From NCBI GenBank assembly GCA_958496175.1, contig OY292275.1, positions 40,129,701 through 40,193,700 on the forward strand: a stretch of 64,000 nt of DNA, written 5' to 3'. Positions 45,498 through 58,100 of this stretch are shown in pieces. Every line of letters starts with the position of its first letter. Positions within the stretch are counted from its first letter, which is position 1. The translations under genes were made by a program, and so were the position numbers. The notes beneath the pieces were generated by a model. That model searched no databases. It was not told where the DNA came from and saw only the letters and a program-made list of their open reading frames with translations. The stretch comes from Sisyra terminalis (lineage: Eukaryota; Arthropoda; Insecta; Neuroptera; Sisyridae).

Positions 45498-46586
45498 CCA
45501 TAGAGAGTTGTCCTCTGGGGATAAAGATGCGAGATGTTTGGAATATATTTCGGACCTATGTTCAGTTAGTTGAGTTCGCAGAAGAGAGCATAATCGATTG
45601 TAGGTGGTTTTATCAGGTGGAAACCTAGTTTGTTGCCATCTTGCTCGGGCTCTCCTTTTGTCTCTCATCGTGGACATAATGTGCTCAGGAAGTTGTTGTT
45701 TGGGGTTTGAGGTTTTGAGTTTAGGAGGATAACACGATAGCTTAACTGCGGTTTGTATTTTATCAGTGAAAGATTCTACCTCTCTGTCAATATCCCTCGG
45801 ATTTTTGAGTGGGATTTTCAGATCAAGGAAATTATCAAGGATTAACTGGAATTCGTCCCAGTTTATTGGACCAGTCATAAGGGAAGGATTTTCGGGTTTC
45901 AGAATGGGATAAATACTAAGTGTAAGCAGCACTGGCGAATGATCAGAGGACAACTCTGTAATGCACTCTACTGAGGTATTGATGCCATGCATTTCAGAAG
46001 CGACAAAGAAATCCACGATATCGGGTGTTCTATTGTGATCAGTAGGCCAATAGGTCGGGTGATTTGGAGAGAGGACGGAAAGGTTTTTGGTGCGGATAAT
46101 ATCATAGAGTAGTCTACCTCGGGAATTAGGGTTAATGCTTCCCCAGTATGGATGCTTCGCATTAAAGTCACCTCCCACTATATATCTATTGCCAAGAGCT
46201 TCCAGGAGAGATTTAATGTTAGAGGGAGTTAATGTCGTTGAAGGTGAACAATAAACGGCAGCTAAATTCAATGGGAATGAGGGGAAATTAATTGTGATTG
46301 AGGAGAGTTGAAATTGTTCTGTGGAAGTGGACAAATGCTCGAAATGTTGGAGGGAATTTTTGATTAGTACAGCGGCCCCACCTCGTGCCCTGCGGTCAGA
46401 GTGATCGCATCTGTAAGTTTGGTAGCCAGAAATGAAGAAATTACGTCCGTTCGTTAAGTGTGTCTCCGTGATTAGTGCAACGTCTATATCTTTGTCATTA
46501 AGTAAAAACTCTAATTCATTTATGTGTCTAGTCAGTCCGTTAGCGTTCCAGAGCAGAACTGTGAGGGGTCTTCTTCTGCATGCCAT
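45490..46586 (-). pseudogene. Jockey-like ORF2, 5' part: apurinic-type endonuclease
   Basis: The frame starts at ATG (46586), 9 bp downstream of the ORF1 stop, and begins MACRRRPLTVLLWNANGL. APE-type endonuclease landmarks are intact: WNANGL near residue 13, ALITETHL near 36, GGDFNAKHPYWGS near 138, and ELSSDHSPVLLTL near 212 (the SDH motif). A basic linker with DKRRARARWQQ follows. About 364 residues are encoded before the reading frame enters the inserted DNA element, where a stop occurs four codons later at 45477. The endonuclease nicks genomic DNA to prime reverse transcription in this family. This half alone could be translated but lacks the RT. Confidence 0.9.
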
Positions 46587-46595
46587 TCTAAGTGT

Positions 46596-47137
46596 TTAAG
46601 GATTTAATAATCGAGGGAGGATTTGATTAAGGAGCTGTATTAAAGGCTGTACAGTGGCTAAAAGGAGATCAATTTTGGTGAGGAGATTGTTGAAAATTGA
46701 GGAATCGGAAAAATTTGCAGTATTATTATTTTCAGAAGAAATAGGGGGAGTATTTGCAGATGTGGTTTGTTGGTGAGTGCTTGTCGCTTCCGCGTACGAC
46801 CGGTCGGCAGTTGTATGCTGGGATAGGCGTGGAGCTTGTGCTTTTCTTGTGTTGGTTGGATCTTTCTGCGGGACCTGGATTGTTCCCTTTGACTCGAGCT
46901 TGGTGCGAGTTGGACAACCACCGTAATTTGCAGTGTGTGGTCCTCCACAATTTGTGCAAGTTGCCGGAGTGTTTATTGGTTTTTTACACTCGGAAGAGGG
47001 GTGATGCTTGTCGCATTTGACACACCTAGGTTGTTGATGGCAATAGTTCTTTGTGTGTTGGAATGATTGACATCGAGTACACTGAACCACATGTCTTCTT
47101 GGTTTTGGTGGCTCAACCCTCACTACAGCGTGGCACA
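46596..47137 (-). pseudogene. Jockey-like ORF1 (gag-like), 5'-truncated
   Basis: The frame enters from the truncated 5' end of the element at 47137 and runs open to its stop at 46596, about 180 residues. It begins CHAVVRVEPPKPRRHVVQ, the segment that precedes the zinc knuckles in insect Jockey ORF1 proteins. Three Cys/His knuckles follow: CTRCQSFQHTKNYC (CX2CX4HX4C), CVKCDKHHPSSEC, and CTNCGGPHTANYGGC. The C-terminal part is rich in Thr, Asn and Gln and ends with a Leu-rich segment, IDLLLATVQPLIQLLNQILP. ORF1 protein binds element RNA in this family. The N-terminal part is missing. No in-element ATG precedes the frame, so translation is unlikely. Confidence 0.86.
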
Positions 47138-47147
47138 CTGAAATATT
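47138..47147. repeat. Target-site duplication of the Jockey-like element, 5' side
   Basis: Exact copy of the ctgaaatatt at 38443-38452. ORF1 similarity stops precisely at this boundary. Confidence 0.8.
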
Positions 47148-50100
47148 AAATTTAAGTAGATCTCAAACCAGATTAGTGAGGCCCTCATAACCGATCACTG
47201 TGGCCTAAAAGACCATCTTTATACTATGGGAGTATTGTTGGACTTCCGATTTGCAAATTCTATCAGACGAAGGATTAAACTGCTTACATTGGGTTGGAAT
47301 GCAGTACTTAGTTTGTATGGCGCCTAAAAGAATACCCAATCCCAGTACTAAAGAAGTTAAATAGTATTTTGTTCGTCAGCTTACAATAGGTGAAGAAAAA
47401 ACCTAGAGAACACAATTAGCTAAAGGCTGTAGAGTTAATGTTCTCGAAACCCCGTCCTAGTGAACCGTAAAAAAATCGTTTTTTTCACACAGTTGAACTA
47501 AAACCAGTTCCTAAAGGGAACAAAACTCTATCTTTCTTAAAAAAAAAGAACTAAAAGTAAAATAAACTTAATATGAAACCTTATTTATAATTTAAAAGTA
47601 AATAATTTAGATTTCATAAATTATAAATTTCAATTGAAGTTGAGATTGTTATGGTTTTTTCATCTACTTTTTTTGCTATTTTCAATTTAAATTTGAAATG
47701 AAGAAAGGCTCGAAGTATTTTCAATGTTATATTGGTTTGTAACACAATTCTTTATTAATAGTTATTTCCAATTTAATACATTTTTCCCCATTTATTATAT
47801 AATTATGATTTTACCTTTTCACCTTATATTTAACACTATAAATAGGTATTATTACATTACTTTCTTTCTGATTAATCCTACTATTCTGCTGTAATCCTTG
47901 GGTCAATAAATGGAGTTTCAAATTAAAAATAATATTACGCAAAATTAATGCTTGTTTGTGGCTTAAGTAAAGATTCATTGATCCAAAAATCTACATTTTT
48001 TTTTCTGACAGAGAAATTTAGAACTATAGAACTACTTTTATAAAGGTACGGAATGACTTCCTCAGAGTCATGAGTCAATATATAGTCTTGTTTTATTTTT
48101 GAGTTCGTAATTCCATTGACCCTAAAAAGGATCTCCACTTGAAAAAATCAAGCTTCAGGACCCTTGAGCCAAAATGGAGGCATTCTGGTGATGCGAGCTG
48201 TCGTTACGTCAGGTCGTTGTTGCATTTTTTGCTTTTGTGGAACATCTAGGCCGTTTCCTTCCAAAGGACTATAATTTTCTCTTCCTCTAATTTTACGAAA
48301 CAAAACACGATGAACAATAACAGTTTATTATTCTAGTAATAAAAGAATAATCTCATTATAAAAAAATTCAAATTGCATGCGCAGTGTAAAAGACGGGCAC
48401 AGCAAATAATTAAAAATTATCACACCAAAAACAAAAATAAAATAAATAAATTATTTACTAACGAGAGATAAAATAAGAGAAGTTAAAGAGCTTTTTTCAA
48501 TATAAAAAATCGCGTTCAATAACACAATGAATTTCTTCAATAGAGAATTGGAGTTGAAACCAAAGTGTTAAACTAAGTGTGTTTAAGAATTGTAGTCCTG
48601 TATAAAGCAAAAACATTGACCCCCAGAACACAAGAAGAAAAGTACTTAGAGAGCTTTGAATTATGGTGCTGAAGATGAATCGAGAAAATTAAATGGTCGG
48701 GTCAAACATCAATAGTAGAAGAGTCAACAAAGAAAAAACAATCATTGATGTGGTAACATGAAAAAAAATAATATAAGTCACATTACCAAAGGAAAAAAAA
48801 ATGGGATACCACTAAGTGAAGGACCTTTCTATGGATTGACGATTCTGAATATAATAGTTGAACCACATGGAATACTAAACCAATCGTTTAAAAAAAAAGA
48901 GCAAATCATTTACTGCATTAATTGAAGAAAGGAAGTCATTTTTTTGTATTAATTTATAGAATTTCTATTTCTTTTAAAAACGAGAATATTTCAGAAAAAA
49001 AAACCTGTATTTTATAGATTTTAGAATTGATACTATTCGTGCTTTATTATTAAAAGAGATACATAAAAGAAAAAAAAGCATCACCACAGATGCAACAATT
49101 CATTAAAAACCCCACGATAAAGTAAATACGTGCACTCAAGAGAATATTTCCGTAAATTCTACTAGTTTAAAAATATTGAAATTAATGCAGTATTGATTTT
49201 ATTTACAAAAATAAAACGATGTCAAAAAATATTCAAATAGAATGAACGAAGCTCGAATACATATTCATATTCTTAATAATACTAGAAAGCTTTCAACTAA
49301 GAGCCAAAGTTGAATTATAATAATTTAAATTGACATTTCAAATAAATATTCCATATTTATAACTGCCAATACCATTCAAAGGTTATATAATATTTCTGCT
49401 TTTAAGAAAAGTACATCCACAAACCAACAGCGCCAGCATTATTTTTCTCTTTACATTTATTTACGATTTCACGTTTGCAACATACTATACGTACAATATT
49501 TATATTTTTACATTAAAATGGCTATGTGCTAAATGTGATTTTGATACATATTTTAAGACAACGCTTTAACGCCATTGTGTTAAATCTATATCTTTACAAT
49601 TTATACATTGTTGATGAACAATAGCTTTCATAATGTACCTAATTAGTACTTATACACATTATTTTACAAAGTAATAAGTTTGGAAGATTAAAACTGGAGT
49701 AGATTAATTTTTACACTCCGGAAGCTTTAAAGTGAATTCATTAGAAAGGTACTTTACCTTTTTATAAATACTTCATTTTAAATTTATTAAAATAAAAATA
49801 TGAAAATGGAAGCATTAAATTTAAAAAAAAAGAAGATAAAGATAAAGATAAAAACGTTTTTCTTCTAACAAAAATAATTTTTTGATGTACATTTATCAAT
49901 TGCTTGAAAAACGTATGAAGTAATAAAATATTTAAATTCTTTTGAGCAAGTAAAGAAGATTAGACGAAACAATAAGAAGATTTTATGGAATAGTTTTTAT
50001 TAAAATATTTTCATTGAATGTTTAACGGTGGTCGTATGAAACTTACGTGACTGAAATATTCAAATTAAATTTTTAAGAACAAAAACTTCTAGTTCTAGAA

Positions 50101-50351
50101 ATAATTTAGTTCAGGTGGTGGCAACGAGAAAATGCTTAAAATAAAATTGAAATATGAAAAATAAAGTTATATTTGAACTCTTACTTATGAAAAACTTATA
50201 TAAACGGAAAAGCAAATTTATTTAACATACTTATCGTTAAACTATTCAACACTATTCACATACATAATTTATCTGTTCAATTATAGTTGGATCAAAAGTT
50301 TCACTATTACCCTGTGTAGCGCAAACTTTTCTATTTCTTTAATAAAATAAC
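47148..50351. other. AT-rich noncoding DNA
   Basis: No gene is supported. The segment near 47148-47520 is less AT-rich than average but carries stops in all frames. A patch near 48150-48260 is also GC-richer and unexplained. Confidence 0.45.
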
Positions 50352-50445
50352 TGAAGTTATTGTTTTTAAGTTTATAAATGAAATTGGCAAATTCAAATTG
50401 AATTGTTTGAGGAGGAAAGTTTGACGAGTTTATTTCAGTAAATTT
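50352..50445 (+). repeat. 94-bp direct repeat flanking the old Jockey-like copy, left
   Basis: Aligns without gaps to 52233-52326, with 10 mismatches by my count (about 89% identity). It sits directly beside the A-rich 3' tail of the retroelement. Confidence 0.78.
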
Positions 50446-52232
50446 ATTTTATTTTATTTTTATTTTTTATTATTTAATTAGCAATCAGTTTGTACAAACT
50501 ATGAGCTAATGTGATGTCTTGGCCAGAGATTTTGAGCTCCAAATGGCTAGATAAAGAAGTTCCCAGTAGAACATCTTCCTGCTTCTTTGAAGACAGCCCA
50601 TATAGAGTTTTCTTCGATTTTAAGAAGTGGGCCCATCAACGGATTTGCGTGCTCCATCAGTCTTATGAAGTGAGCTTCACTTCTTTGTTTAATCATATCT
50701 GTGATAGGATATATGTGCAGGTCTTTATGCAGCATATCGTTGGTAACATACCATGGCGCATCAACGATTGCTACTTGATTTGCTGGCACAAGCCCATAAC
50801 TCGATCCTATAGCTCCATATATTATGGTCTTGTATAGAGTAGTTTGTTTCCGAAGACATTATGGATTTCCTTCCCATATGCCAGTATAGCTATTTAAACC
50901 TCGGCATAGTTTGGATTCTCTTTTTAGCTATATGAGTTCTCCGTGTAAGTCTTTTATCGAGATAAAGACCGAGGTATTTCACCGAATTAGATTCTGATAT
51001 ACCCAATCCCTTGACGTAAACGGTGGGGTAGTTGCCTCTTCTCAGAGTGAAATTGGCCAGTTTAGTTTTTGTCACTGTTCCATCCAAGTTTCAATTCGGG
51101 CGATGTGATATTGGAGATGAACTACTGCAACCACAGGGACCTCATCGCTAGCCATTATGACTGTATCGTCAGCGAATATCCCTATAAAGGTTTTGGTGGT
51201 CGTTGGTAAATCGGCGGTGTACAGTAGGTAAAGAATGGAACTTAATACACTGCATTGAGGAACGCCTGATTGGCAATAGCTAGATGTTTTGTCGTTTATT
51301 CGAGTTTGAAATTGGCGGTTTTGCAGGTAAGATGATATACCTTTTTGTTTACGGGCACATATCTTTTTATTTTGCACAGTAGACCATCATGCCAAACTTT
51401 GCCGAAAGCCTAACTTATATCTAGGAAGACCGAAGGGCAGTACTTTTTATTTTCCATAGCTTCGTTTATGGTGTTGACTACTCTGTGGCATTTTATAGTC
51501 GAGAGGCCTTGTCTGAATACATATTGATGGTTAGAAATCTCTTCTAAAAGAGGAAGCATTTTTTTAAGTATAAGCTTTTCAAGAAACGTCGAAATTATAG
51601 GAAGAACACTTATTGGGCGGTACGAAGACATAATATTTGGATTTTTTCCTGGTTTTAGAATCATTACTACTTCAGCGATTTTTAATATTTCGGGCCAGTG
51701 ATATAGTCAAAGTATAGCATTGAATAAGTAGAGCATCATCATAATTGCTTTATGTGGGAGCTCTTTAAGAATTTTGGTACTGATCTGATCCACTCCGGGT
51801 GACTTTTTGTTGTTAAGTTTTTGAACCGCGCTTTTTATATTTTTAGGAGTAAAAAAGGTAGTGTTTTGTGGGGGGAAATCAGGCGTGTTTATTTCGTTCA
51901 TAGCTTCTTGGTTGAGGGTATCATCATTGTGAGTGAACACCTCAGTCAGGACTTCAGTGGATGGCGAATAATTAAGCCTTTTCTGAGTCACTCCTTGATC
52001 AAATAGAAAAATAGGAAAGTCCTTTTTAATAGAAGGATTGTGTTGAACAGGTTTAGTTTTTGATTTTATTGGCTTCCATATTGAATTGTCGTACCTATTC
52101 ACTCCTTCTATGTATCCCTGGAGAGCTCTGTCGGAATTTTTGCAGTTTGGTTTTGACTTCCCTCAACAGCCGGTAATATCTCCTTTTATAGTTATTATTT
52201 ATAGTTATAGTTAAAGTTATTATTTAAAGTTA
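50446..52232 (-). mobile_element. Old 5'-truncated Jockey-like retrotransposon
   Basis: A minus-strand element ending in an A-rich tail (plus-strand T/A run, 50446-50478), with an ORF2 relic but no ORF1 or endonuclease. Its 5' end lies near 52200-52232. It is bounded on both sides by a 94-bp direct repeat. It resembles the 38-47-kb element in motif order but is a different, much older copy with frameshifts. Confidence 0.78.
50500..52195 (-). pseudogene. Jockey-like ORF2 relic (reverse transcriptase)
   Basis: Read on the minus strand, the following appear in order across several frames: NRYDNSIWKPIKSKTKP (linker), INTPDFPPQNTTFFTPKNIK, SPGVDQISTKILKELPHKA, YRPISVLPIISTFLEKLILK, CPSVFLDIS (motif A start), VPQCSVLSSILYLLYTADLP (motif B, with the QG glycine changed), FADDTVIMASDE (catalytic block, both Asp present), VKYLGLYLDKRL, and a C-terminal part containing APWYVTNDMLHKDL. 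At least four frameshifts separate these blocks. Coding similarity begins in a neighbouring frame near 52195 (RYYRLLREVKTKL). It is nonfunctional. Confidence 0.86.
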
Positions 52233-52326
52233 TGAAATTATAGTTTTTAAGTTTATAAATGAAATCGGAAAATTCAAATTGAAATGTTTGAGAAGGAAAT
52301 TTAGACAAGTTTATTTCTGTAAATTT
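52233..52326 (+). repeat. 94-bp direct repeat flanking the old Jockey-like copy, right
   Basis: Partner of 50352-50445, adjoining the truncated 5' end of the element. Shared landmarks are gtttttaagtttataaatga and agtttatttc-gtaaattt. Confidence 0.78.
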
Positions 52327-54819
52327 GATGGAATATTTTACACTTTGTATGTTTAAAGGTATTAATGGGAAAATAAATCCTTATATATTTGATAAGAATT
52401 AATGAGGATAAGGTGGAAGTAATTTGAATAAAATAGAAAATAAACGTTAATTTCCTTATTTATGTACGTTGAAATAATTCATGTATGTAATAAAATTATA
52501 TGGGTATGTATAAATGTGTAGGTACACCATCTTTGTAACCTATGTATTTAAATTGGATGCATTCCGTTTTACATAAAGCCACTCTGCGTGTCGGCAAAGA
52601 GGATTTGAACAGGTATAATGAGATGTAGGCGTCAACCTTTTTATCCAAACATGCAACGCAAAACGAGTACCTAAGTGAAAAGCGTTCCTTTCTCATTTGA
52701 GATTTCCTTTTGGAACATCTCACATAAAGACGATCATTCAAAGAAAACATTCTATATTCAAAGAAATTGGGATATTAGTATTCGAAATCGTAAATGTGCA
52801 ATACTATTTTACATACACATACGTATACTTTCCCTATTCAAAAATACAGACTGAATACAGTGGAACAGACACATAATATTTTCAACGATCATCGTTCTTC
52901 CGATAACAATACTGTTCGCATTGAAAGAAGTGCTTCAAATGGTCACGATTAAATTTTCATAAACCCTATGCTTGGCAGAATAAAACGGGCAAAATATTTC
53001 ATTAAATGTAAACTTTGCTCAAAACAGTATTGACTTTTTCGAAATAGGTACTATATTTCTCGTGGAATAATTTGAATTTTTCAAGAACAAATACATGTTT
53101 CTTCTCGTCTTATTAATAAATTGAACCACAAATTTTTTGTTTCATTCAATTTGAAATCTATATAGCAGTTCTGTCAAGTTTATTGAATCGTTCTGCTTTT
53201 CAATATGAACGTGCTTTGTTTAGAAAATCTTGCAAAACCAGAACGGATTTGTGACGTTTTTACGAAACAACGAACGTTCAGTCACATAAAAATCAGGATT
53301 TTCATTTTATTTGCCCGTTTTACTCCTATATTAATGTAACAAAAGATAAATTCAACCCAAAAAAAAAATGTATCTTTTCTAACCATAACGTTAAAATACA
53401 TATATGGATAAATAAAAATGATCTGTTAGATGGAATTTTATTCACCATTTTTATATGACTTTATCAAGCTAACGTTGAATTTCTAATTTTGTGATGAAAT
53501 TATTTTCTGTGTTGGTATTATAACGTTAATTTACGACAATTATTCACTTAAGGAAAATGTCTGTGTTTCGTCCAGTCGGTAATTATTGTATTTTAAGTTG
53601 TGCCAGTCCATGGTAATTAGTGTACGTGTGATGCATTTTGAAGAATATACCACTATGTAGCGACATGTATGCATAATGCAGCTTTTGAAAGTAAATGAAA
53701 TAAGCTCTGTAGTTTCAAATTTTATAATAATTTTAAATTTACTCATGTGAATAAAAACTATTATATGACTCAAAAGTTTGACTAGAAATCATTTTCACTT
53801 TAATGACTAAACTTTAAATTCAAAGATGAAACTTATTTCACTCTAATTAATTATAAATTAATTTAATCTTGATATTATTTAGATTGTAACGTTTGAAAGA
53901 AAATTAAAAAAAAAAACTTAAAATTAAAAATGGAAGAAAATTGAAACGACAAAAACTTTTGAACTAACTTTTATTTACATTATTTGCTACCTAACAGAAC
54001 CACTGAACATTAACAAGACAACGAAATGGCCATCGTACCAATGGTATTAATTATTTTGAAAATTAATATAACATTCAGAATGTAGTATACAATATGAAAA
54101 AGAGGTCTTTAATTTATTTTTATTTGGCCAAAAAAAAATCTTCTTAGAATACCATCTCTTTTCAAAGATTGGTGATACAAGTGACTGCAATAGTGTGTGA
54201 GAACGCATCCTGGAATATTTTTCTAGAAGTCCATTCAAAACATCAGCGTAGATCTTTCAATCAAGAGTTCTACCTTTTTACCACGGATCTTTTACCCTTT
54301 GATTTAACGGGGAATATGGTAATGCTTTTTCCTCACGACGAGCCCTATGTTCTAGAGCATTTTTTCTTTGAAAGCTGACATAAGCGCGTCGTTTTTACCC
54401 TTTCGTCTAAGCACCTCCTTATAAGCTGTTTTGTTTACCCATGATATACATAGGATGTACCGATACATGTACATTTCAAAGGTTCTACTACGAAATTTCT
54501 CCGTAACAAAATCTTTCTAACATATTTCCACCACAGAAAGAACAAAAAAAATTCTAGTGCTCTTTTTCGAGAAAAAGAACAATCTAAATGGAACGACTCA
54601 ATTTTTCAAGAACCACCAAATTGAAAGACTTATTTTTCATGAAATTTTCAAATGGTTATTATTACTAAGAATATATTTTTTGCAATGTTCGCTACGATGA
54701 ACAAGGGTGAGGAATCTCAATGAAGAGCCTTCCTAACTATGAACTTTCGCTTTTAAAATGAAATCTACTAACTAAAATTAAAAACGAAAAGTAAATATTT
54801 AATCGTGGGGAAATTATAA
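52327..54819. other. AT-rich noncoding DNA
   Basis: No gene is supported. Between about 54170 and 54430 both strands have fewer stops and a less AT-rich composition, possibly old transposon coding sequence, but no motif is recognisable. Confidence 0.42.
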
Positions 54820-55195
54820 CTGGGGAGCAAATATCATGTTAACAATCTCAAATGCTTTTTTGTGGTTCACCAGTAAACTGTTGAATGCCCTGCTCTCGCA
54901 GCCTTAAAAGACGATAGGAAAGCTGTACAGCGCAGAAGACCTATGCGGAGTTATAGGCCCAAGCTTTTCTTCATAAAAGCAAATGTTCTTCTGGTTACCA
55001 TAATTCGACCCTTTACAGAATTTCTTTCTTAGGGTCGCTAAGAGCCTCACGAGAATCCTTGACGAGAATCCCGAGATATTTTACAGATGACACTTACTCT
55101 ACCACTTCGTTGTTATTCAAAAGATAACTCGTTTCAATATTTTGGAGGATAAAGAATCCAAATTTGAATAATTTTGTTTCAGACCATACACAGTA
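54820..55195 (-). pseudogene. Non-LTR reverse-transcriptase C-terminal relic
   Basis: The minus strand reads SETKLFKFGFFILQNIETSY, then LLNNNEVVE, a stop, VSSVKYLGILVKDSREALSD, and then in a shifted frame RRTFAFMKKSLGL. The KT-lxxFG, LNN, VKYLGI succession and the following K-LGL block match the thumb and C-terminal region of non-LTR reverse transcriptases. Several stops and at least one frameshift are present, and the catalytic part is missing. The clade is undetermined. Confidence 0.55.
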
Positions 55196-58100
55196 AATAA
55201 ATCCGTATTGGATGCTTTCATACTTAAAAAATGGTTACAAAAAATCAACATAAAAACAGTTCTCCATTCAAACGATATTTGAAAAACGATTTTTTTACTA
55301 AGAAGTTAGTGAGTTACTAAATTCAGAAACTAAATATTTTTTATCAGATAAACTGAAAAAATGACGTTAAAATCATTGTCCATTGAAAATATATTGTAGA
55401 TTCAACCATCATAGTTTCTCAGGTTCTTTTTTTTTAAATTTCCACCATATATAGCAATTGAAATATTAAGTAGGACATATTTCCAACGATTTTGTACCGT
55501 ATATCTCACCAGCTATTGAAATAAGTAAAAAGGTTATTTTAAAACTATTTTATCATTTCATATTGTTCAGTTGCTAGAAGAGATGCTTTAAATAGTTAAT
55601 TAGTAGATTGCATATTTGACAAATTTCAGTTCTTCTAATCGACTAAAGACTAAAAAATTCAATTGAACCCCTAAAGTTTTCGATCAAAACAAAACATTAA
55701 AAGTCATATCTGATGAAAAAAAAATTTAGGTATTTCCAATAATTATTTTAACATTTCGTAGGAAATTTTAAAATATTAGATCAAACGTATCATAGTAGTA
55801 GCATGTTTTAAGATTACAACTCATTTTTGATAATTAAATGAAAGCTCTAAATAACTAAATTAGTCATAAGCTTTTAGATGCGACTCTTCCAAATTCTGTA
55901 ATAGCAAAACGTCATACTTTTATAATGTCATAAAATGCAGTCTTAATAAAGACTGTCATATACTGCAATAAAGGTCAAACTGTCATTCTTAATGCTATCA
56001 ATCTGCTATAAATTGACTTTTGGAGAACGTTTAAATAAATACCGTGAAAGGACATTAATACGAAAAAACTTGCTAATAGTTCTGGAAAATATTGTTAGAT
56101 TGTTGGATACTTTTCTTTTTAGAAATACCAGAACATAAATATCTACAAATTTTTCGTCAGAAATACCTTCTATACCTTCTTGTTTTATTTTTTTAAATTT
56201 TTAAAAGTTTTAAAATTTTATAGTTTTATTGAATACAAAAAAAAATTAACAACTCATAAAATCGACGAAAAATGGAACTGAAAAGCAAAAAATTATGAAA
56301 TATTGGGCAAGTAGCTTTTATTCAAGTCATGGTGATATCGTTTAATTTCTCTTTTTTTGTTAAGTTTTCATTATAGCCGATCTATTCGCCAATTGAATCA
56401 AAAACAAAATTTAAACAGACATAGCCAGATAATGGCTGTTATCAAAGCTACTTGTACCAGAAAATATTTTAATTTTTATATATTGATGGTTCTTTTCCAT
56501 TGTTAGTTTGTAATTACTTATATTCTCTTCTTTCTGGGAATATAAATTGGTAATTGACAGTGTTAAATTGTGTTATTAAGAATTATAATTATATTTAGAA
56601 AGTCGGGAAATAGATGAAACGTGTTGTACAAAAGTAAAAAATTACTTAAAAAAAAGGATATCAATATGTATCTATTTTAATTTTAATAACTTAATAAGTC
56701 CTACTGAAATCAATGAAACTTAGAAATTTTGAATCGGTACCAAACTATCAAATACGTAAATTAATTGTTTACTACATGGAATGATGACAATTGAAGATTT
56801 TATACATTGCTTTTGTTTGTTGTATCATTTTAATAGATTGACTTATATTTACGATTGAGATAATGGATTTTTTTCTAAATTTAGTCTTTAAGGCATAAAC
56901 CAACCCCTATTTTTCCACTATTATTATTGGTTAATTTAGTATAGAATATTACGGGCCATTATTAATAAACTATAAGTAATTATAATCAATTATAAACAAC
57001 GTTCCAAAAATTTTAATTTGTCGACCGGTATTATTATTTATGTTGTTGAATTCAATTTTCCATATTATTTACAATGTGTTTCAACATCAGCTAACTGTCA
57101 TCGTCAGGTGTTATTTTGTTTTGTCAATCTCTTAACAAATTTCATACAAAGCATTGTAAATAATTTTATTGTTAAGGATATTGGTTGGATCAAGTTTAAA
57201 GGCTTTATATATTTCATATTCTTCGAAGGTATTATGAGGATATGTAATCTTTTCTTGCAAATATTGATGTGTCATACATACAAAGAAAAGTAACGCAAAT
57301 AAAATTTCCTTTATTTCATGGGTTCAAAAATATACTATGACCGGAAAGTATATTTCTGTCAAATTGAAAATTTAAATAGTTATGCTGAATTAACTGTACC
57401 ATTAGTTGAATGATTAGTTTTGACAAAAGTGCAAATGCTATAGTGGATAGACGTAGACATTAGATTTTTTTTTAGATCTTTAGTAGTATTTATTTGTGAC
57501 ACAAAGGTGAATACTAATTTTAAAAATTTACATTAAGTACCTAGATATTATTTTTACTTTCATCAAATTTCATTTACATTCTTAAATTATTCAAATACTA
57601 AACATGAAAACATAAATTGAATAAAAAATGCCCAACTTTTCCCCTATAATATACTCGTGCAAAGTAGAGTATGTATATACACCATTGGGTATAGACAGTT
57701 GGAAAACCGTAAGCTCCGTAAAAGAATTACACAAAGTTAACAAGATTTGTGAAAAATATGCCTCTTTCATATTGCCCGTATTTTACACTTTTGTTATCTC
57801 TACTGGTTCAAATAGCCTCGTTACTTGAATAAAATATCACATCTTTTCCTTTAAAAATAGTTGTGGCTTGTGAACTTTTTGTACGTATGCAAATGGTATC
57901 AAGTTCTTACTTCTCTGAGATTTTCACTCAGTTATCACCGGAGCTTTGCCAGCTTGTTTTAAAATACGCAGAAGTGTGTCTTTAAATTCAATGGTATATT
58001 GTAATGTTTTTATTTTAAATAACTTTTAGATGTTCGTGGTGAAAAGTATCAAGCCAGTAGAGCTTTTTATGAGCTTTTGTTTGTCAAGGTACGGAGTTGG

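Larger units (their letters stand above)
38453..47137 (-). mobile_element. Jockey-like non-LTR retrotransposon, 5'-truncated and interrupted
   Basis: Transcribed on the minus strand, the element has a poly-A tail (T run to 38470), a 3' UTR (38471-38637), ORF2 (38638-46586) and a truncated ORF1 (46596-47137). It is bounded by a 10-bp duplication, ctgaaatatt. The 5' end lies inside ORF1, a typical incomplete reverse-transcription product. Apart from a 5,238-bp DNA element inserted in ORF2, the reading frames are open, with intact catalytic motifs, so the copy is young. Without the insertion the element would be about 3.4 kb. Jockey clade assignment rests on the gag zinc knuckles, the APE endonuclease, the FLDVAQAFD/VPQGSIIGP/YADD motifs and the absence of RNase H. 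Confidence 0.88.

Noticed and set aside
47148..47530. Continuation of Jockey-like ORF1 upstream of 47137
   Set aside because: A minus-strand frame partly continues but meets stops at once. The exact 10-bp duplication ctgaaatatt at 47138 shows the element ends here.
54047..54430. Possible degraded transposon coding sequence on the minus strand
   Set aside because: Stops are somewhat sparse, but no motif can be read with confidence in any frame.
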